Source: Microcoleaceae cyanobacterium UBA11344
GTDB taxonomy: Bacteria; Cyanobacteriota; Cyanobacteriia; Cyanobacteriales; Microcoleaceae
Length of the DNA: 17,677 bases
Assembly (NCBI GenBank): GCA_003483675.1
Contig: DMYK01000140.1
Location: forward strand, 2,434-20,110
Direction of reading: 5' to 3'
Shown: piece by piece, positions 17,140 through 17,677 of the stretch
How positions within the stretch are numbered: the first letter of the stretch is position 1
Layout of the letters: each line of letters starts with the position of its first letter
Position numbers and translations under genes: made by a program
Notes under the pieces: generated by a model
What the model saw: the letters and a program-made list of their open reading frames with translations, nothing else
Told to the model about the DNA's origin: nothing
Databases searched by the model: none

Positions 17140-17613
17140 AAAACTGGTTTAATAAATGCTGCTACTGTCATCTATAAACTGGCAATTTGCTGTAAATTTG
17201 ATTACGTCCTCCTCGCAAATTCCGTGGTTTCCAGCGAAGATAAAACCAACCGCCACATGATTCGGGAATTTGGTAAAGTTCTCAAGCCAGGTGGCAAGAT
17301 ATACGGATATTTTCCAACTACCTTATGCTTCTTAGAAATTGCCTATTTTAGTCGCAAACACGCTCACTGTGTTACAGAGGGATTTATCGATGTCTACGGC
17401 AATAAAGTTTGGGATGCTGAGTGGCAAACTGCCCAAATTTATTACACTCCCTTGCGGTTAAATCGCATCTTTAAAGAAGCAGGATTGCAACAACTCAGTT
17501 TGGAGATGGAGTTTTTGGACTATGAGCCTTTTGTTTCCATGTTTAAAGAGATGATCGACCATGACGACCCGGATATTTTTCTCTGGCATCTTCTAGTCCG
17601 TTATCAAAAATAG
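17140..17613 (+). pseudogene. SAM-dependent methyltransferase, C-terminal half only
   Basis: The frame is open from 17140 (after TAA 17137-17139) and reads FDYVLLANSVVSS, then REFGKVLKPGGKIYGYFPT, a typical class I methyltransferase stretch (motif IV region and the LKPGG post-motif). It continues to QKEAGL-like IFKEAGLQQLSL and ends VRYQK at 17613. The SAM-binding GxGxG motif that should lie about 60-70 residues earlier is missing, and upstream DNA has stops, so the N-terminal half is lost. The first non-ATG start inside the frame is GTG 17224, without an RBS. It may once have tailored the NRPS product; the substrate is not predictable. Confidence 0.7.
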
Positions 17614-17647
17614 GACTTATATCCTGTCCGCTCGATTGACCGTAATT

Positions 17648-17666
17648 CCCGGCCGGGCGGGTTTTT
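17648..17666 (+). terminator. Intrinsic terminator candidate
   Basis: CCCG-GCCGGG-CGGG followed by TTTTT, about 35 nt after the methyltransferase stop. The stem is short but fully GC; alternative pairing within CCCGGCCGGG is possible. Confidence 0.5.
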
Positions 17667-17677
17667 GAGATTGTCAA

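Overview
The window looks like part of a cyanobacterial chromosome, probably from a filamentous species. HIP1 octamers (GCGATCGC) recur at about 471, 1476, 1510, 1570, 1636, 10005, 13209 and 15991. It also carries a two-module NRPS, a cyanobacterial-type group II intron with an RT-maturase, and HIP1-laden non-coding repeats. No rRNA, tRNA or CRISPR array was seen.

Layout. (1) 1-881: the C-terminal part of a sigma-70 family protein, apparently frameshifted from a C-terminal extension. (2) 902-1141: a small unrecognised gene with a good RBS. (3) 1142-2004: non-coding DNA with a possibly structured segment, HIP1-rich direct repeats and a 192-bp element bounded by 18-bp inverted repeats. (4) 2005-2871: an unrecognised gene split by an in-frame TAA. 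(5) 3262-4874: a bacterial-type neutral sphingomyelinase with an extra N-terminal beta-sandwich-like domain, broken by a 1-nt deletion in an A-tract and by a TAG at a conserved Trp. (6) 4875-5527: hairpins and two gene relics, one from the reductase domain that ends the NRPS and one from a sigma region 4. (7) 5528-15700: an NRPS of order C-A-PCP-C-A-PCP-reductase. A 2427-bp antisense group II intron (6394-8820) splits its first C domain, and an in-frame TGA (15230-15232) splits its terminal reductase. (8) 15706-17025: an intact MFS exporter directly downstream. (9) 17140-17613: a methyltransferase that has lost its N-terminal half.

How the genes would have worked together. The intact NRPS would have loaded and condensed two amino acids using A domains with the same predicted binding pocket. 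It would have released the product with a C-terminal domain resembling cyanobacterial long-chain acyl-ACP reductase (AAR), that is, as an aldehyde or alcohol rather than through a thioesterase. The MFS protein is the likely exporter and the methyltransferase a possible tailoring enzyme. As it stands the pathway looks dead: the intron lies on the opposite strand, so splicing cannot repair the NRPS mRNA, and the TGA removes the putative catalytic Cys of the reductase.

The most distinctive observations are the AAR-like release domain fused to an NRPS, the exactly definable antisense intron insertion, the decayed sphingomyelinase fusion, and the density of fresh inactivating lesions around a mobile intron that itself looks intact. 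Family assignments rest on motifs recognised by eye; no search was run.
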